The notes: generated by a model from the letters alone, not told the origin. A stretch of 64,000 bases of DNA from Fragum whitleyi (GCA_948146395.1 OX411547.1:33935868-33999867), one strand, 5' to 3'. Numbered from the stretch's first letter, positions 22,490 to 34,609 are shown. Numbers and translations are program-made.

Positions 22490-23120
22490 GACTGGAACCA
22501 AACTCGAACTTGTCTTGTAACTCATTGATGCATGCTCACACAACAACTTAAATTTCCTGGGAATTTCCTAAGTCCAGCAGCCGTATCTTCTTTAAAATTA
22601 TTGGCCCAGAACCAAACTCAAACGTGTTCTGAAACTAATAGATGCGGACTTACCAAAAATTAACTCTATATCTAAAAGGGTATAGATGGAAAGTCAGGAG
22701 AACTGAAATTTCCTAGAAATTTTAAAAGTCCAGTTTCCGTATCTTCCTAAAAAATCATTTGATCAGAACCGAACTCAAACTTGTTCTGTTACTCTTTGAT
22801 ACGGACTCACACAACAAAAACAGCTCAATATCTCACAGAGTATAGAAAAACGATCAGGAAAGTGAAAGTTCCTAGTAATTTTCTAAGCCCAGCATCCGTA
22901 TCTTTCTAAAAATTAATAGACCGGAACCAAACTCGAACTTGTTCTGTAACTCATTGATGCAGACTCACACACAAAAAAAGCTCAATATATACCCCAAGGT
23001 ATAGATAAAAAATGTCCGAAAAACTGACATTTCCTAGTAATTTTCTAAGTCCAGCATCTGAATCTTCCTGAGAAATCATCGGACCGGAACCATATCAAAA
23101 CATGCGCTCAGTCAGGTACG
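22490..23120. repeat. ~157-bp tandem array
   Basis: The anchor word GGAACCAAACTCGAACTTGT recurs with changes at about 22495, 22610, 22767, 22923 and 23085; the last three spacings are 156-162 bp. Each unit also holds ATTTCCTAGTAATTTTCTAA and GTCCAGCATCCGTATCTTC. Units differ by 10-20 percent, so the array is old. A GACGGACAGGCGGAG run follows at about 23140. Confidence 0.75.
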
Positions 23121-23381
23121 AACGTACTGACATCGCGACGGACAGGCGGAGAAGATTATACAAATATAGGACCACCTTTCAATGCGTGTTAAAACAAACG
23201 CCACATGTATTTAAATTCAGATTCAAATTCAAATATTGATAAAAAGTATACTCGTACTTTGGATTGATAGGAAAACTCGCAATTAATTGTCTATCCTGAA
23301 AAATATGAAATTTGGTTCCATGTGTCTGAATCTTATATGTGGTTTATATTCCAACAGATGTATAAACTTTTCAGGCCTTTG

Positions 23382-24400
23382 TACGAGGGTTGTTCAAAAA
23401 TTAACCGGATTTTGCCTCGCAAAATTTTATTTTTGAAGCAATCAAAATAAATTTGGTATCATTCGCTGTCGGATTTCAATCTCCATATTGTTATGTAAAA
23501 ATGATATAGTTTTCGAACATAGCGCGCGTACATCTGCCATATAAAATGTCATGGAAACGAGTACCCGGCGCAGCAGATAAAATAATTTATATATTTGGTC
23601 TTCGTGTAAATATTTTTTCTTTCCTAACTGTTGAAACCTTTGAAAATTAATTGCGTTGCTGGAATAAGTATTAAAAATGTCTTGTCTTAATTTGAAGTGA
23701 TTTGACCGTAGAGCTTTTCGATAAGGTTCGCTTAAAATGTGGCGGGGTAAGTGTTTCCGAACGCTTTAGACGACGTCAACATAATGCTCGGAATTTTTAT
23801 CTTAAATTATTCTATTCATTATCAACCAAATTAAAGAAAGACATCAATCAAACATTTATCCCGATGAAAGGAGATGTTTCATTCTTCCAAATGCTTTATT
23901 TTCATCGGTGAAGACGCGTCTTTGCCCCGTGAGATAAGAGGAAGAATGGGCAGAGAGAAACTTGTCAAAGCAACTGTAGGGACGTCAATTGCCGAGTCTC
24001 TGGAAGATATAGGCGATTAACTAAGGGGTACCTTTTTGAGAACTGTGTTGATGTACCATTCGATTTTACCTTTGTACAAGCCATAAAAGCACAGCTTAAT
24101 TACAGGAACACTGAATTCATCCTTCTCCCATGAATAACGAGTCGTGACAAGCTAAATCGTACAACATCAAATTTCTAGATTCTCGACAACGTCGCTAGCG
24201 TCATATACTGTGCGCCGCCACCTAATACCCATGTACTTTTGTTTGCGTGTAAAATGAATATACATCGTTCAATTGCTTCGGGCTTTGGCAAGTTTGATCA
24301 TATAAAGTGTCCCATTGATATGAGTATACTTTTTTCACATAGCGATGAATCAGTAATGATTAATTGACCTAATCCGGATAAATATTGAACATCCCTCGTA
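23382..24400. mobile_element. mariner-type element, decayed or non-autonomous
   Basis: Terminal inverted repeats TACGAGGGTTGTTCAAAAAT / TAACCGGATT at the left match, in reverse complement, AATCCGGATAAATATTGAAC / ATCCCTCGTA at the right, with TA at both outer ends (23382-23383, 24399-24400). This 'CGAGGG.GTTCAAAA' end is typical of mariner transposons. The interior is 1.0 kb, near mariner length, but I find no D,D(34)D transposase; the longest frame (23702-23911) is 69 codons and not recognisable. TIR mismatches of about 6 in 31 suggest age. Confidence 0.7.
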
Positions 24401-24789
24401 AAACTTTATATTAGTGGTTCAGCGTGTATTTATGATTTTGCAGTCTGTCATACACGAATCTGATCATAATCAGACTCTGTGAAGTATCTTGGCACTTTGA
24501 CGTGAATACTCAATCGCTGAATAAAGAATTTTTGCTTGTGACACCCATTGAGCTTTTTTCCAATTTATTTTGTTTATTCCTTAGAACTTTTCCGAAACAG
24601 AATGTTTTGCTCATTTCCTTATTTAATCTTATACCATAGGTGTTGCTTTGCATATGTAAAACAGGATGGTGTATGACGTGTCAATTTAAAATTTTCCCTG
24701 AAGAAAGGTTTCGTCGTTCATTAGACTCATCACTGCTATCTTTCACTCAATAGATGAAAGAAGGATCCTATTGCACATGTTCATATCAA

Positions 24790-25480
24790 AGTTATTTTCT
24801 TTTTAGCCAAACTGGTCGTGTGTCCAGCGAGCTACCGTACATGCGATATGTCTGTCATGCGTCCACCAGTATATGTCCGTGAAAACGTCTTCTCGTAAAC
24901 GAATAGACCATTTTTACTAAAATAAGCAGAATTGTTCCTTGGGTGACCATTCCCTCAAACTGTTGAAAAACATTGGCCCGTGAATATTGGTCAGGCAATT
25001 CGGGGCTTATTTTCACTTTAAAATATAAAAAATTATTGTCAACAAAAAAACCCAAACAATTTCACCGAAACGAGTCATGAATGTTTCTTTGATGAACCCT
25101 TTGTTAAATTGTTTAAGGAATATTGGTTGGCGCTTAAATATTGGCATAGCAGGGCGCACTTCCATCCAAACTTAATACTTAGTGTTCACTGGGTGGCCCA
25201 TTATTCAAATTAATCAAGAAATTTTAATTGGCCTCCAAAAATACTCGGAGTAAGGCTTATTTTTACGTCTAATATTTCAAATTCTTCTCCTCCATTGTCT
25301 TTAAGTTAATTTCATCTAAACTTTGTATGTATGTTCCGTTGTTGACCTAAAAATTAAGTTGTACGAAGAATTTTGAACGGCTTATACATTTGGGCGTGGT
25401 AGGGCTGACTAGTTTTCACTTTGAGAATTGCCATTAGCTCACAAATATGTGCGTGGATGGGAATGTCTTATTCTCAATGT
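24790..25480. repeat. D-like degenerate repeat
   Basis: Modules such as AGAATTGTTCCTTGGGTGAC and CATGAATGTTTCTTTGATGA, and TTTGGGCGTGGTAGGGC follow the D-family pattern but are strongly diverged. The frame at 24855-25055 is an artefact. 25480-26250 has nothing I can name apart from low-complexity T-rich stretches. Confidence 0.5.
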
Positions 25481-26251
25481 ATATGCGATTTTATTTCAAT
25501 TTTGGGCAGACATTAGTTCCAAATCTCAGATTCAAAATTCCTATACCCAATAGGTTATTTTAATACGACTTCTTTTACTGTACTAAAGCTCAGCTTATTA
25601 TCTTAGTTCACTGTCTAATTACTTATGATAAGATGATTCTTATTTAACTGAAATCATATTTCAGTATTCGACATTTCATTGAATTCCTAGCTATATAAAC
25701 ATTCTCCTTTTATTAGTTTCTTCGCCAATAGAACGGTACCAACACTATTCCTCTTAACTTCAGGAAAAGGTCTTCTTTACTGTCTGTTAAACGACGTATC
25801 TTTCCTATTCGTGAGGTTGATTCCATCAGCTTTAATGTTTCTTAAGTTACATTTTACTTAACTTATTCTTGGAGTTTTTATTGACCAAAAATATTGGCAC
25901 GGCAAATTTCAATTTGAAATCTTAAAATTGTATTCTCGACCTTATCCTTAATTTTGAAATATCGAGCGCTGTTAAAAAGAGGGATTTAAATCGTAAGTTT
26001 TTAAACATCTTTAAATAGTTTATCATTTCTTTTTTGATTATATTTTTCCAAATCTCGAGATTTTATAGCATGTGGAGCGACACAATTTTTTTTCTTTGGC
26101 ATCTTGTTTATATTAGTTTGAAAATTGGTTTAATGATTATAATAATCACTGAAGGGTGCAGAGGTTTGACTGGTCATTTATTTGTTTTGTCAAGAACTGA
26201 TATATTTGCGAAATACACTATCCTTTTTGCATTCTCACCATAGAAAGTGCA

Positions 26252-26496
26252 AATGAGTCTGTGCGTGACATCTCCAACAATTTCGAATTTCAAATCAGCG
26301 CAAAGCATAGTGTTTGCATTCACCGCACAGTCTGACAAGAATTTTCACATTAAACTATATAGAACGATGAGGTTTGAATAGCTCTTTAGGAGGTCAACAT
26401 TATATTGGTGATTAATTGTATCGTTGTTGATGATACTCAACGTTTGTACTTTGCGCAGGTGTGAAGTTGTTGGAAATATCTAGCACATGCTCAACT
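26252..26496. mobile_element. E-family MITE, copy 4
   Basis: AATGAGTCTGTGCGTGACAT...AGTTGTTGGAAATATCTAGC with diverged right end (ACATGCTCA). It lies 295 bp before PDE9 exon 5. Confidence 0.65.
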
Positions 26497-26791
26497 AATT
26501 TTGACAAATAATCAACCGTTATAACCATCCATACACACAATAAAAAAGTATGTAAGTTATAAAAAAGAAAATTGTTGACCCTAAAGATATCATTATAGTC
26601 AATTATCTTGTGTTATTAGGATGAATATAATCATTTTGGTATAGGGAACACACATTCCTCTTTCCCAATTGTATTACGTGGGTGATGGTATTGTCCCTTT
26701 TAAAATTTAGTTAACCTTTTTTATTTTTCCATTGACATTTTATCCTTTCATTTCATTATCACTGTAGTTAACACTAAAATCCTTTTTATAG

Positions 26792-26849
26792 TTCACTTAG
26801 CGATGAACGGAAGATCTGCTTAAAACGAGATGTTCCAAGTTATCCAAAG
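26792..26849 (+). CDS. PDE9A: PDE9-type phosphodiesterase, exon 5
   Basis: Acceptor CCTTTTTATAG and donor GTAACA at 26850. The 58 nt complete a serine and encode SLSDERKICLKRDVPSYPK (residues 83-101). The last ten residues match the PDE9A '..LTPRRDVPTYPK' stretch that leads into the catalytic domain; the first part is lineage-specific. The exon ends in phase 0. Confidence 0.9.
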
Positions 26850-27002
26850 GTAACATTCAAAGACATAAGATCTTAAATAAATCTTAGAATACTGTCTACA
26901 GCTTTTTTTCTCTAGTCTATATCAGTTGAACGACTTCGTAAAGCTTTTAATTTCACACTTCACGTGGTTTGTTTCCAATTCTAACATTATCATACCATTA
27001 AT

Positions 27003-27003
<1 letters not shown>

Positions 27004-27031
<28 letters not shown>
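27004..27031. repeat. poly(T) run
   Basis: About 28 consecutive T. Sequence from here to 28700 is AT-rich intron 5; small frames at 27579 and 27787 on the - strand are unrecognised. Confidence 0.9.
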
Positions 27032-27035
<4 letters not shown>

Positions 27036-28701
27036 ATTTTCAATTCGGCGTATAAAGCGCTTGTTAATAGTTCGCTATTTCGAGAGGCTACCGAAAGACA
27101 TTTTTGGCCGTATTCTAAGATAGTATGATCTAAATCCCACATTATAGATTATCTTGCATGAGCATTTACTATTGCACTCTTATTTTTTTGTATGTCTTCA
27201 TTGGAATGTCTTGATATTAATGATAAAAGATTTATGTAGTAATCTATTATTTTCATGTATTTTTTTTCTTCATCATTTTCCATTAGAAAGTAGCTGAAAG
27301 ACTTCGACAAAAAACTGAGTTAAGCACAAATACCATTTGTAGAAGCTTGTCATTATATTCTTATTCAACCAGGGTAATGCTATATGAGTTATACGCCCAG
27401 CTTAAAATCTCTATAGTAATTGACTTATGCAAGCCCAGCCAATCTGCTCTTTAAAAGAAAAGATGCATTTATATAACTTTACGAATTCATCTTAAAATAA
27501 TGTCTTTTATTCATTAGAAAGGCATTATTTTCAAGTTTGTGCTAATGTTTCGATAGTTATTTTCACACTTTTTACTTGTTAATTAGAGAGGAATTGATCA
27601 AATCCTAACAAAAAAGGGAAATGAAACTTATGCTCTTTTAACTTTAAGCAAAATATCATACGGGAAAGACATCCAAAAAAAATGTTAATGCATGCGTGTC
27701 GATGTATTTCGTTGTTATTTCTGTCAGTGCTGCTGCGTGCGTTGTCACTTTTCCAAGCGTGTAGAGTATTTTCATACAAATAAGTTTTAAATGCCAACAG
27801 TTTTCTTTTCAAAATTAGTTATGAAAAAAATGAAATAAAATAAGCAATATAACAGCTTTATGCGGCAGGAGATGATCTCTTGGTTGACCTTGAACTGGTA
27901 CCATAAGTTCATTCCTGTTAACTTGGCATAAAGAAGACCAACAAAGATATCCGGTGAGTATTTGGTCCAAATAAGAATGTACAAACTTGTTGAACTGATA
28001 AAATAGATCATAGATCGTAGATTACATGTTAAAACATGAATGGTCATATTTTTGTCATGGCCAGGTCGGATGAGGCAAAGCTGGTTAAGAAACGAGCAGT
28101 TCCGACATTTAGGAAGGTAACTAAGTATCAAACACCTAACAACCTATTGTTGAACAGAAAATGCAGGGCTCGTGTTAACTTGTAAATTCGGGATAATCAA
28201 AACTCTTTCCTCGACATAGTATGATTTTTTTCAGAGGATCGTTCATATATGGAGACTTTTCAGTCATGGGCCTTATTTTAGAATATTCTGATATATTCAT
28301 TATAGTTATACATCTTATACATTTTATACTTTATCCTTGAACCAGCTGACATAATACTCGAAAGAGATAATTTTCAATATAAGGTGAAATCCGTAATTAA
28401 ATTTCTTGTCTTTGAATTTTGATGTATTTCAGTTTTCCGTACATCAACATATCATGTCTAAAACCCACCTTCCCAGATAAAAAAAAAGTAAAAGTGACAT
28501 TGCCCCCCCCCCCCCTCTAAAAAAACCAAACGATTATTCTATTTCTCTAATGCAAAAATGAGACAAGGTGTGTTTTTTTCACCGGACAAATTTTCTTAAA
28601 GCGCGTCATTTTACACGTGATTGCTACGCAACGTTCATGGCGACGTCACTTATTGGCCTCCGCTCAGATTACATCAGATAGAGTTTAATGAACGAAAGCA
28701 G

Positions 28702-28955
28702 AGGTGCGTTCGCTAGAGCAAGATGAAAAATCCATCTAATGAGATGTTTACGACGTCGTAATGAACCATTTTTGATATTTTGAGTGAAAATATTCGACGT
28801 CGTCATGGCTACTCGTTTTAAGCCAATGCAAAACCATCTTCGTTTTCTCATTTAGATATCTTAAGATTCTTATTAAGCCGCTTAAAAATCTCGCTCTACC
28901 GAACGCTTTATCTCTTAAAAATCTTAATAAGAATCTTGCTCTAACGAACGCACCT
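28702..28955. mobile_element. 'GGTGCGTTCG' MITE
   Basis: AGGTGCGTTCGCTAGAGCAA at the left and TTGCTCTAACGAACGCACCT at the right are terminal inverted repeats of about 23 bp. The right terminus is present twice: a second, inner version (CTCGCTCTACCGAACGC) ends at about 28903, each preceded by CTTATTAAG or TTAATAAG. A centre with two GACGTCGT words resembles 47590-47640. No coding capacity. Confidence 0.7.
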
Positions 28956-30068
28956 ATGGGTTTCAGTTTTTGATAATTTCAATAGTAAGGCGCTTAGTCT
29001 ATCAAAATGATAATCTACCGTTATTTCTTGATGAAACACCGAAAAGCATTAAAGAATTGACCTATGCATCACCATCTTGTGACTTTGACAATCAACCTAA
29101 TCACTTGCTTTAAAGGAAAAATAAGTTGCTTACACCAGCAGATAAATTTTTCTCCATAGTAATGATGCTATCTCAATTCTGTTCCGAATAACCATCCGGA
29201 CATTTGATCATTTCTGTCGGAAACAATATGGATTATCTGTATCTGGAGATAATTGTTATTGTCAATTTTGGTGAATCTGTCTCAGTTCATTCTTATTTCA
29301 ACACCCGGCCACTGTTTTACTAATGGAATTGAATTTTTAATGTTTTCTCTTAAAAGATAACAAGGATCATTTAAATCACTCGGAGATGAATGTCCTTTTT
29401 TAATTTTGATGGCCCAAACTCAACTTTTTCCTGATTCATCATTCGAACATAGGTTTGACATCTATATCACACAGTTGAAGGTCACCCATTGACCTTGAGA
29501 TTGGATTGATTTCTCCTTAAAACGATAGAGATCATCTACAGCTGGAGATGAATACATGTGCAAATTTGTTGGCCTTAGATTAAATCTGTCTCAAGTAATC
29601 ATTCGAACATGGTTTAGTCCACCGACCGACCGACATGGATCAAGTACTATAGTTGAATGGTAGCATAAGTAAGGAAACAAATGAAAATCCAATGAACATA
29701 GATGAATTCATACTTCTTTTACACTTTCATTGTCTGCCTACTTCAGCCATAGATTCGATCTCAAGAAAAGTCTCCTGATTTTAAAATGGTTAACACAAGC
29801 CCTGGGTCTGTTATTAGTTTGTTTATAATATGAACAAATTTAACAGATTTCCGAAAACAACTTACATATGTACTTTTAACCACTTAGACCATTAAAACTA
29901 GTAATATTGTTGTTCTTCTCCCGCAAATTACATTGATTGGCATTATTTAAAAAAGAACATTAGAAAAACGTGGAAACTATCAGTTGGGTTTTGCATAAAA
30001 ATATCTAGTTAATAAATTTATTAATTCACAGGCAACTATTCTAATTGATAAGCCTATAGCAGTATTAT
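28956..30068 (+). other. PDE9 intron 5 segment without features
   Basis: AT-rich. GAGATGAATGTCC / GGAGATGAATACATGTGCAA and ATTCGAACATAGGTTTGACA / ATTCGAACATGGTTTAGTCC suggest two units of an old ~150-bp tandem repeat at 29380-29640. Nothing coding. Confidence 0.4.
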
Positions 30069-30474
30069 TACAGTTAGTTACATCGTGAAATTGACATTAA
30101 TCTCAATCAAAACCATTCTATTTCGCTCACTCATCGCTCCATTCTTTCATTAAAACCACTCATTCAAACCATTCAAATACGCTCAAAAATTACTGACAAA
30201 GAAAAGATCAACGACTACATTCTGAATAAATATAGCTAGCAAAAAATCGCGATTTCACTAATATAATGAAATTGTAAGCGTCTGATTGGTCAATTAAAAA
30301 TATGAAGTTATTTATAGCACCTGAATTCATATTTTATGAAAGGGAAGTAATATCTAGCGCTAATTTTGTTCATCCCTAACAAGATAAGCGATATTGGATT
30401 ATCCCCATTGAATTTCACTCATTGCATCCGCACAAAATAATTCACCTTGTCAATTTCACGATGTTTTTAACTTA
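30069..30474 (-). mobile_element. A-family MITE, copy 3 (inverted)
   Basis: TACAGTTAGTTACATCGTGA and TTGACATTAATCTCAATCAA at the left, GTCAATTTCACGATGTTTTT at the right, with the central GCTAATTTTGTTCATCCCTA (the hairpin is partly decayed here). Confidence 0.75.
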
Positions 30475-31530
30475 ACAAACATCTAAGTTTGGGCAGAGAT
30501 GTGCTGATAAATTTGAAGAAAAAGGAGAAGAATGGTGACATACTATGATTTGGATTAATGCGACAAGTAAAGTACTAATTATTGACAATTTTATTTTCTA
30601 TCCACTCATTCTGATGGGTTTATTAATCCTATTATGGTTGTTATATACATCATTTTGTTAATTTTCATCTTTTGCTTTAATGGAACTTTGCCTTTGCATG
30701 AATATTTACGTTTGAAACTTAAACCATATTAATTTTTAAACTTTATTTCCTATCCCTATTTATCATTTTTACTGAATTTAAAACCGTTCCACCATTTTAG
30801 TATTTTAGAATAACCATTGCTTTCCGTTATTGTTGTGTTTCATGTTTGTAATTTTTTATGACTAAAAGCTGTCGTTATTATCAAAAATTAGTATATTTTT
30901 TTCTGTTGATTCAATCTCGACAAGAATTTCGCTGAAAAAAATCATAATTCAGAAATTTACTTCCAGAATTGAAAGCATATCTTTATGTATAAGTTTACTA
31001 CAGACTAAAGTTTCCTCTTTTAGGAAAGGATGTCTAAGAACAAAAAACGTTGAACATTGAAAGAATATTGTCCAGCTTTACGTCATCACAAGGAAAGAGT
31101 GTTGGTGCCATGAGTACAATGAAACCAATGGAAAGGAAACATGAATCTATTTAATAAGACAACACTAAACACAGCAGCATATTAAATTGATACTACTCTA
31201 TTATCAAGCCCTTTATGTTGCGGGGTTTTTTTTACGTCGAATGACGACCAAAATCGGGCAACTACAGTTGAATAATCTTTTGTTACACGAATTTGACCGT
31301 CCACAGGTTATGTATCTTTCGGCCATACTATTAGTGAAATTTCCACAACTCAAAGTACCTTGTGTTGATTGAAGCTAGAGCTGCATGGTCGACATTTTGT
31401 AATCCTCTATTGTTTTTGAAATATTGAAAGATAATACTTTCATATATATTAAATAGATATTATAAATATTATTGTTATTATCTGTTGAAACACCGACTCC
31501 TCGAAGAATGAATGTCGGATAATAGAGAAA
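30475..31530 (+). other. PDE9 intron 5 segment without features
   Basis: AT-rich with no repeat or coding signal that I can support; the frame at 31187-31372 is not recognisable. Confidence 0.5.
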
Positions 31531-31539
31531 CTCGAGTCG

Positions 31540-31645
31540 TAATTTGATGCTTCTAGTTCGAGCCCTTTAGTAACTGAGTTGGTAAATTGGCAAAACACCT
31601 AAGAGCCAGTGCTGCTTCAATAAAATGGAGTTAGGAAGTTGTCAT
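31540..31645 (+). repeat. SINE relic
   Basis: AGTTCGAGCCC (B box) followed by TTGGCAAAACACCTAAGAGC, CAGTGCTGCTTCAATAAAAT resembles the body of the SINE at 14934-15213. The A box is not visible. Confidence 0.5.
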
Positions 31646-32164
31646 CGGCCGGTCATCAACAGTATATTTTTTTTCTTTATTTGTATCCGAGAAAAAAACA
31701 CTGTTTGTGTTGTTCACAAAATAGCCAGACAGGATGTATCATTCCAGCGCTTTCGAAACAAGGAAGCAATTTAGTTTTGGTCCCTTTGCTGAGCGATCAG
31801 CGATGCGTCATTATTTTGACGTTAAACACGAGGTTTAAAAGTGCTTGACAACAATCATGGTTTCTATAGAAACCATATAAATCATAGCGGTATTATTTCA
31901 GAAATCCAATTAGGGTCTAAGTTACGTCGTCAAAACTCGATTATTATTAATATTTTATGGTGGTACGTTGTAGTAAATTCTTGTTTTTGGTAAATGGAAA
32001 CACTTGGTTGTCGGGGAAACAAACCTAATGAGGATTTGTCAGACGGATAAATCTTTTTGTCCGAACAACGTAATTTCGAGTACGATTAATATTTTTTAAT
32101 TTTAATTATGGCAGTGAGATGTCATTTTTTCTATTTATATTCATATCGAATGTAGCTGTTGATA

Positions 32165-32285
32165 GTACAATTTTTAATAATTTTTGAACGTTTTTGAGCG
32201 GTTGAAAGAGTGAATGAATGTAGCGCCTAGTGAGTGATTTAGGGTTGTTTTGATTGAGATGAGTGTCAAATTCACGATGTAATAA
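32165..32285 (+). mobile_element. A-family MITE, copy 4 (right third)
   Basis: GAGCGGTTGAAAGAGTGAAT, TTTTGATTGAGATGAGTGTC and AAATTCACGATGTAATAATA match the right end of A elements. The following 32395-32500 matches the flank of the A element ending at 50830. Confidence 0.65.
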
Positions 32286-32689
32286 TATACCAGTATTTTC
32301 AAGTGAGTGATCAATGATCAATTTTACATTGAAAATGATAGGAGATTTCTCGAACCTCACTCTTTCTGGCGGATCCATAACTGTATATTTATGCATTATT
32401 TATTTTTCATATTGATATCAGGGCCAAAGGTTTTACATAGTTTCGTGATCAATGGAAATTTTCTCAAATTCAGAATTCAAATGATAGTATGAAAAAAATG
32501 ATATAAGATTTATAAGATTTATTTATTTTTAACAACTTATTATTATTGTTTTCCCAAACACATCTTCTTTATACCTGTTAATACGCACGGTGTCTAGAGA
32601 ATTGACTTACTACAACTTAATGTCGCAAGATGCATGGTAAAAACGGGCCCTGCTTCTAGTAATGCCAATACCATTATTTAATAATTTAA

Positions 32690-33010
32690 TTCTAGTTGTG
32701 CTTATTAAGATTCCTGCATTTTGATTGGATGAAAAATTTATTTTATTAATCAATTAAAACAATTTTGTGTAAGCAGCTACTTTCTAAGCTTCAGCATAAA
32801 ACTAGTTTCACAACAAATCTCTATTATTGATAAATCTTTAAATTGTTGTTTAATGATATATGATTATAAGATATGTGGAGAGAGTTAATTGATTTCATGA
32901 AGGTGGGAAACTAAAAACATAATCACACTCATGTATGAATCCGCGAAGGATTCATACGTGAGTGTGTTTAAGTTTTTAAATTCATACCACCGTGAAATCA
33001 ACCAATACTT
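32690..33010. mobile_element. G-family element, copy 1
   Basis: GATTATAAGATATGTGGAGA...GAAACTAAAAACATAATCAC is followed by the hairpin CTCATGTATGAATCC/GGATTCATACGTGAG and GTGAAATCAACC. Copies at about 44330-44615 and 57080-57310. All lack coding capacity. Confidence 0.6.
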
Positions 33011-33046
33011 TCTTCAAATTTTGAACCATGTTTGTCTTTGTTTTAG

Positions 33047-33121
33047 TATACCTTGTCACAGGAGACGATTGAATATCTTAAACAGCCTACATTTGATATT
33101 TGGCATTGGGAACCGAATGAG
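33047..33121 (+). CDS. PDE9A: PDE9-type phosphodiesterase, exon 6
   Basis: Acceptor TTGTTTTAG and donor GTAAGA at 33122. The 25 codons (residues 102-126) include [20 protein letters not shown], matching '[22 protein letters not shown]' at the start of the PDE9A catalytic domain. Phase 0 at both ends. A G-family repeat with a strong hairpin lies just upstream (about 32690-33010) and ends about 35 bp before the acceptor. Confidence 0.96.
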
Positions 33122-33735
33122 GTAAGACCAAAATACAAAAAAAAATCTCTAACTGTGTGCGTCATACAAACGTATTGAAACATCGAAACTCCTCGGCTAC
33201 GTTTGTCACATTCCGTTTTCACCAAACATTTCATTTCCATTTTAGTTTTTTTGTCTTTTCACATCTTTAATGTCTTAATTGCATACACAGCGTGACGTAG
33301 CTCTGTGACGTAGCTGTGATGTTAATCAATTAAAAAACGTTTACAATATGCCCTAAGTAATACATAATCTCATTTCAATACCATTATGACGACTATCAAA
33401 TGGAAATTGTACTTCAATGATCTACATAATACACGTTTTCCCTTATTCATTTTTTGTAGATCCATAGTTCCACAACATAAGAATGAATTATTTATTATGT
33501 TAGATTTTGTTTTACTATAATGTTGAGATGACCCAACTGAATAATCATCATTCAATATAAATACCAGAATTTCATAAGTATGCATCAACTGTAAAATCGT
33601 GCACTGGACTGAATTTACATGATTGTTTGTGGTACTTTTATTGTTCGAGATCGCCTATTGTATGATATAGAATGAATAGTTCGATATTAGGCCATAAACA
33701 TAAGTTTGTCATATTATATGAATGTATCACATCAG

Positions 33736-33812
33736 ATATTGAGCCTATTAAAGCACATGTACCACGAACACGATATGGCTCGAGAATAAATCATTATTAA
33801 ACCATTATTTCA
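33736..33812 (+). pseudogene. decayed upstream copy of PDE9 exon 7
   Basis: After ATCAG the sequence reads I-L-S-L-L-K-H-M-Y-H-E-H-D-M-A-R-E and then TAA at 33787-33789, clearly the start of exon 7 with substitutions. About 60 bp of upstream intron also resembles the intron in front of the functional exon (both contain CGATATTA and a TATATCA-like run before the AG), so the duplicated unit of about 312 bp included the acceptor. The in-frame stop and lack of a recognisable donor show it is not a usable exon. Confidence 0.75.
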
Positions 33813-34047
33813 CCATCATAAATTATAAAGAGTAAAATTAAATGAGGAAAAGAATTACATGAATAAAACAAAAAAGGGGACACTGAAAATAATTTATCAT
33901 AACACGCCAATCGGTTTCTCTGTAGCTCATGAGGGTAACTTTAAATTTAACAGAATAAATAACATTAACGTCGGCCTGATGAGCAACAATATCTTGTGCG
34001 ATATTACACCATTACTCTGTCTTTACATATATCATATTTTACTTCAG

Positions 34048-34134
34048 ATGTTGAGTTTACTGGAGCACATGTATCATGAACTAGATCTGGTTCGAGAATT
34101 CAACATCAACCCAATTACCCTGAAAAGGTGGCTG
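34048..34134 (+). CDS. PDE9A: PDE9-type phosphodiesterase, exon 7 (functional copy)
   Basis: Acceptor TTTTACTTCAG and donor GTAAGT at 34135. The 29 codons (residues 127-155) include [20 protein letters not shown] and KRWL, which match vertebrate PDE9A '[24 protein letters not shown]'. Both ends are phase 0, so the exon could be skipped or exchanged without a frameshift. This is the only intact copy: one broken copy lies upstream (33736) and three partial copies downstream (ending 34335, 34469, 34647), described separately. Confidence 0.96.
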
Positions 34135-34268
34135 GTAAGTTGTCGTAAAAAATGTTTTTATTCCAAACAACAATTGGTTCGCGTTTATGCATACTGCAGT
34201 TAGACGGGGTGCATGATTTTAATACCTTTATCATATGATTGAAATTAACCCTAAAATTAGCCTTAAAA

Positions 34269-34335
34269 CATGTGCCATAAACTAGAGCTGGTTCCAGAAT
34301 TCAACATCAACCAATTTACCCTTCAAAGATGGCTG
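34269..34335 (+). pseudogene. downstream partial copy of PDE9 exon 7 (copy 2)
   Basis: Reads M-C-H-K-L-E-L-V-P-E-F-N-I-N-Q-F-T-L-Q-R-W-L, then an intact donor GTAAGT at 34336. It lacks the first third of exon 7 and has a TAA just upstream in frame, so no phase-0 acceptor can feed it. The following 90 bp of intron are nearly identical to the intron after the functional exon (GTAAGTTGTCGTAAAAAATG...), so the repeated unit is exon tail plus intron, about 200 bp. Confidence 0.85.
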
Positions 34336-34449
34336 GTAAGTTGTCGTAAAAAATGTTTATTCCAAACAACAATTGGTTCGCGTTTATGCTTACTGCAGAT
34401 AGGCGGGGCGCATGATTTAAATACCTTTATTATATGATTAAAATAAACG

Positions 34450-34469
34450 CAATTACCCTTAAATGCCTG
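34450..34469 (+). pseudogene. downstream remnant of PDE9 exon 7 (copy 3)
   Basis: Only the last ~20 bp of the exon (CAATTACCCTTAAATGCCTG) remain, followed by GTGAAT in place of the donor and by a diverged copy of the same intron sequence up to the CTGCAGATAG motif. Non-functional. Confidence 0.6.
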
Positions 34470-34609
34470 GTGAATTTTCGTAAAAATTGTTTTTCTCAAC
34501 AACGTTGGAATCGCGTTTGTGCATTCTGCAGATAGAGGCTGAATGTAAACATACTCCAGCCAGATGGTTGTTTCCATTTTCGATTTAGGATCCATTATCA
34601 ATAAAATAT

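Noticed and set aside
27787..28131. 114-codon frame on the - strand
   Set aside because: No recognisable domain; sits in AT-rich intron sequence.
34269..34335. Copy 2 of exon 7 as a mutually exclusive exon
   Set aside because: It keeps a good donor, but the first third of the exon is missing and a TAA lies just upstream in the required frame, so no phase-0 acceptor can serve it.
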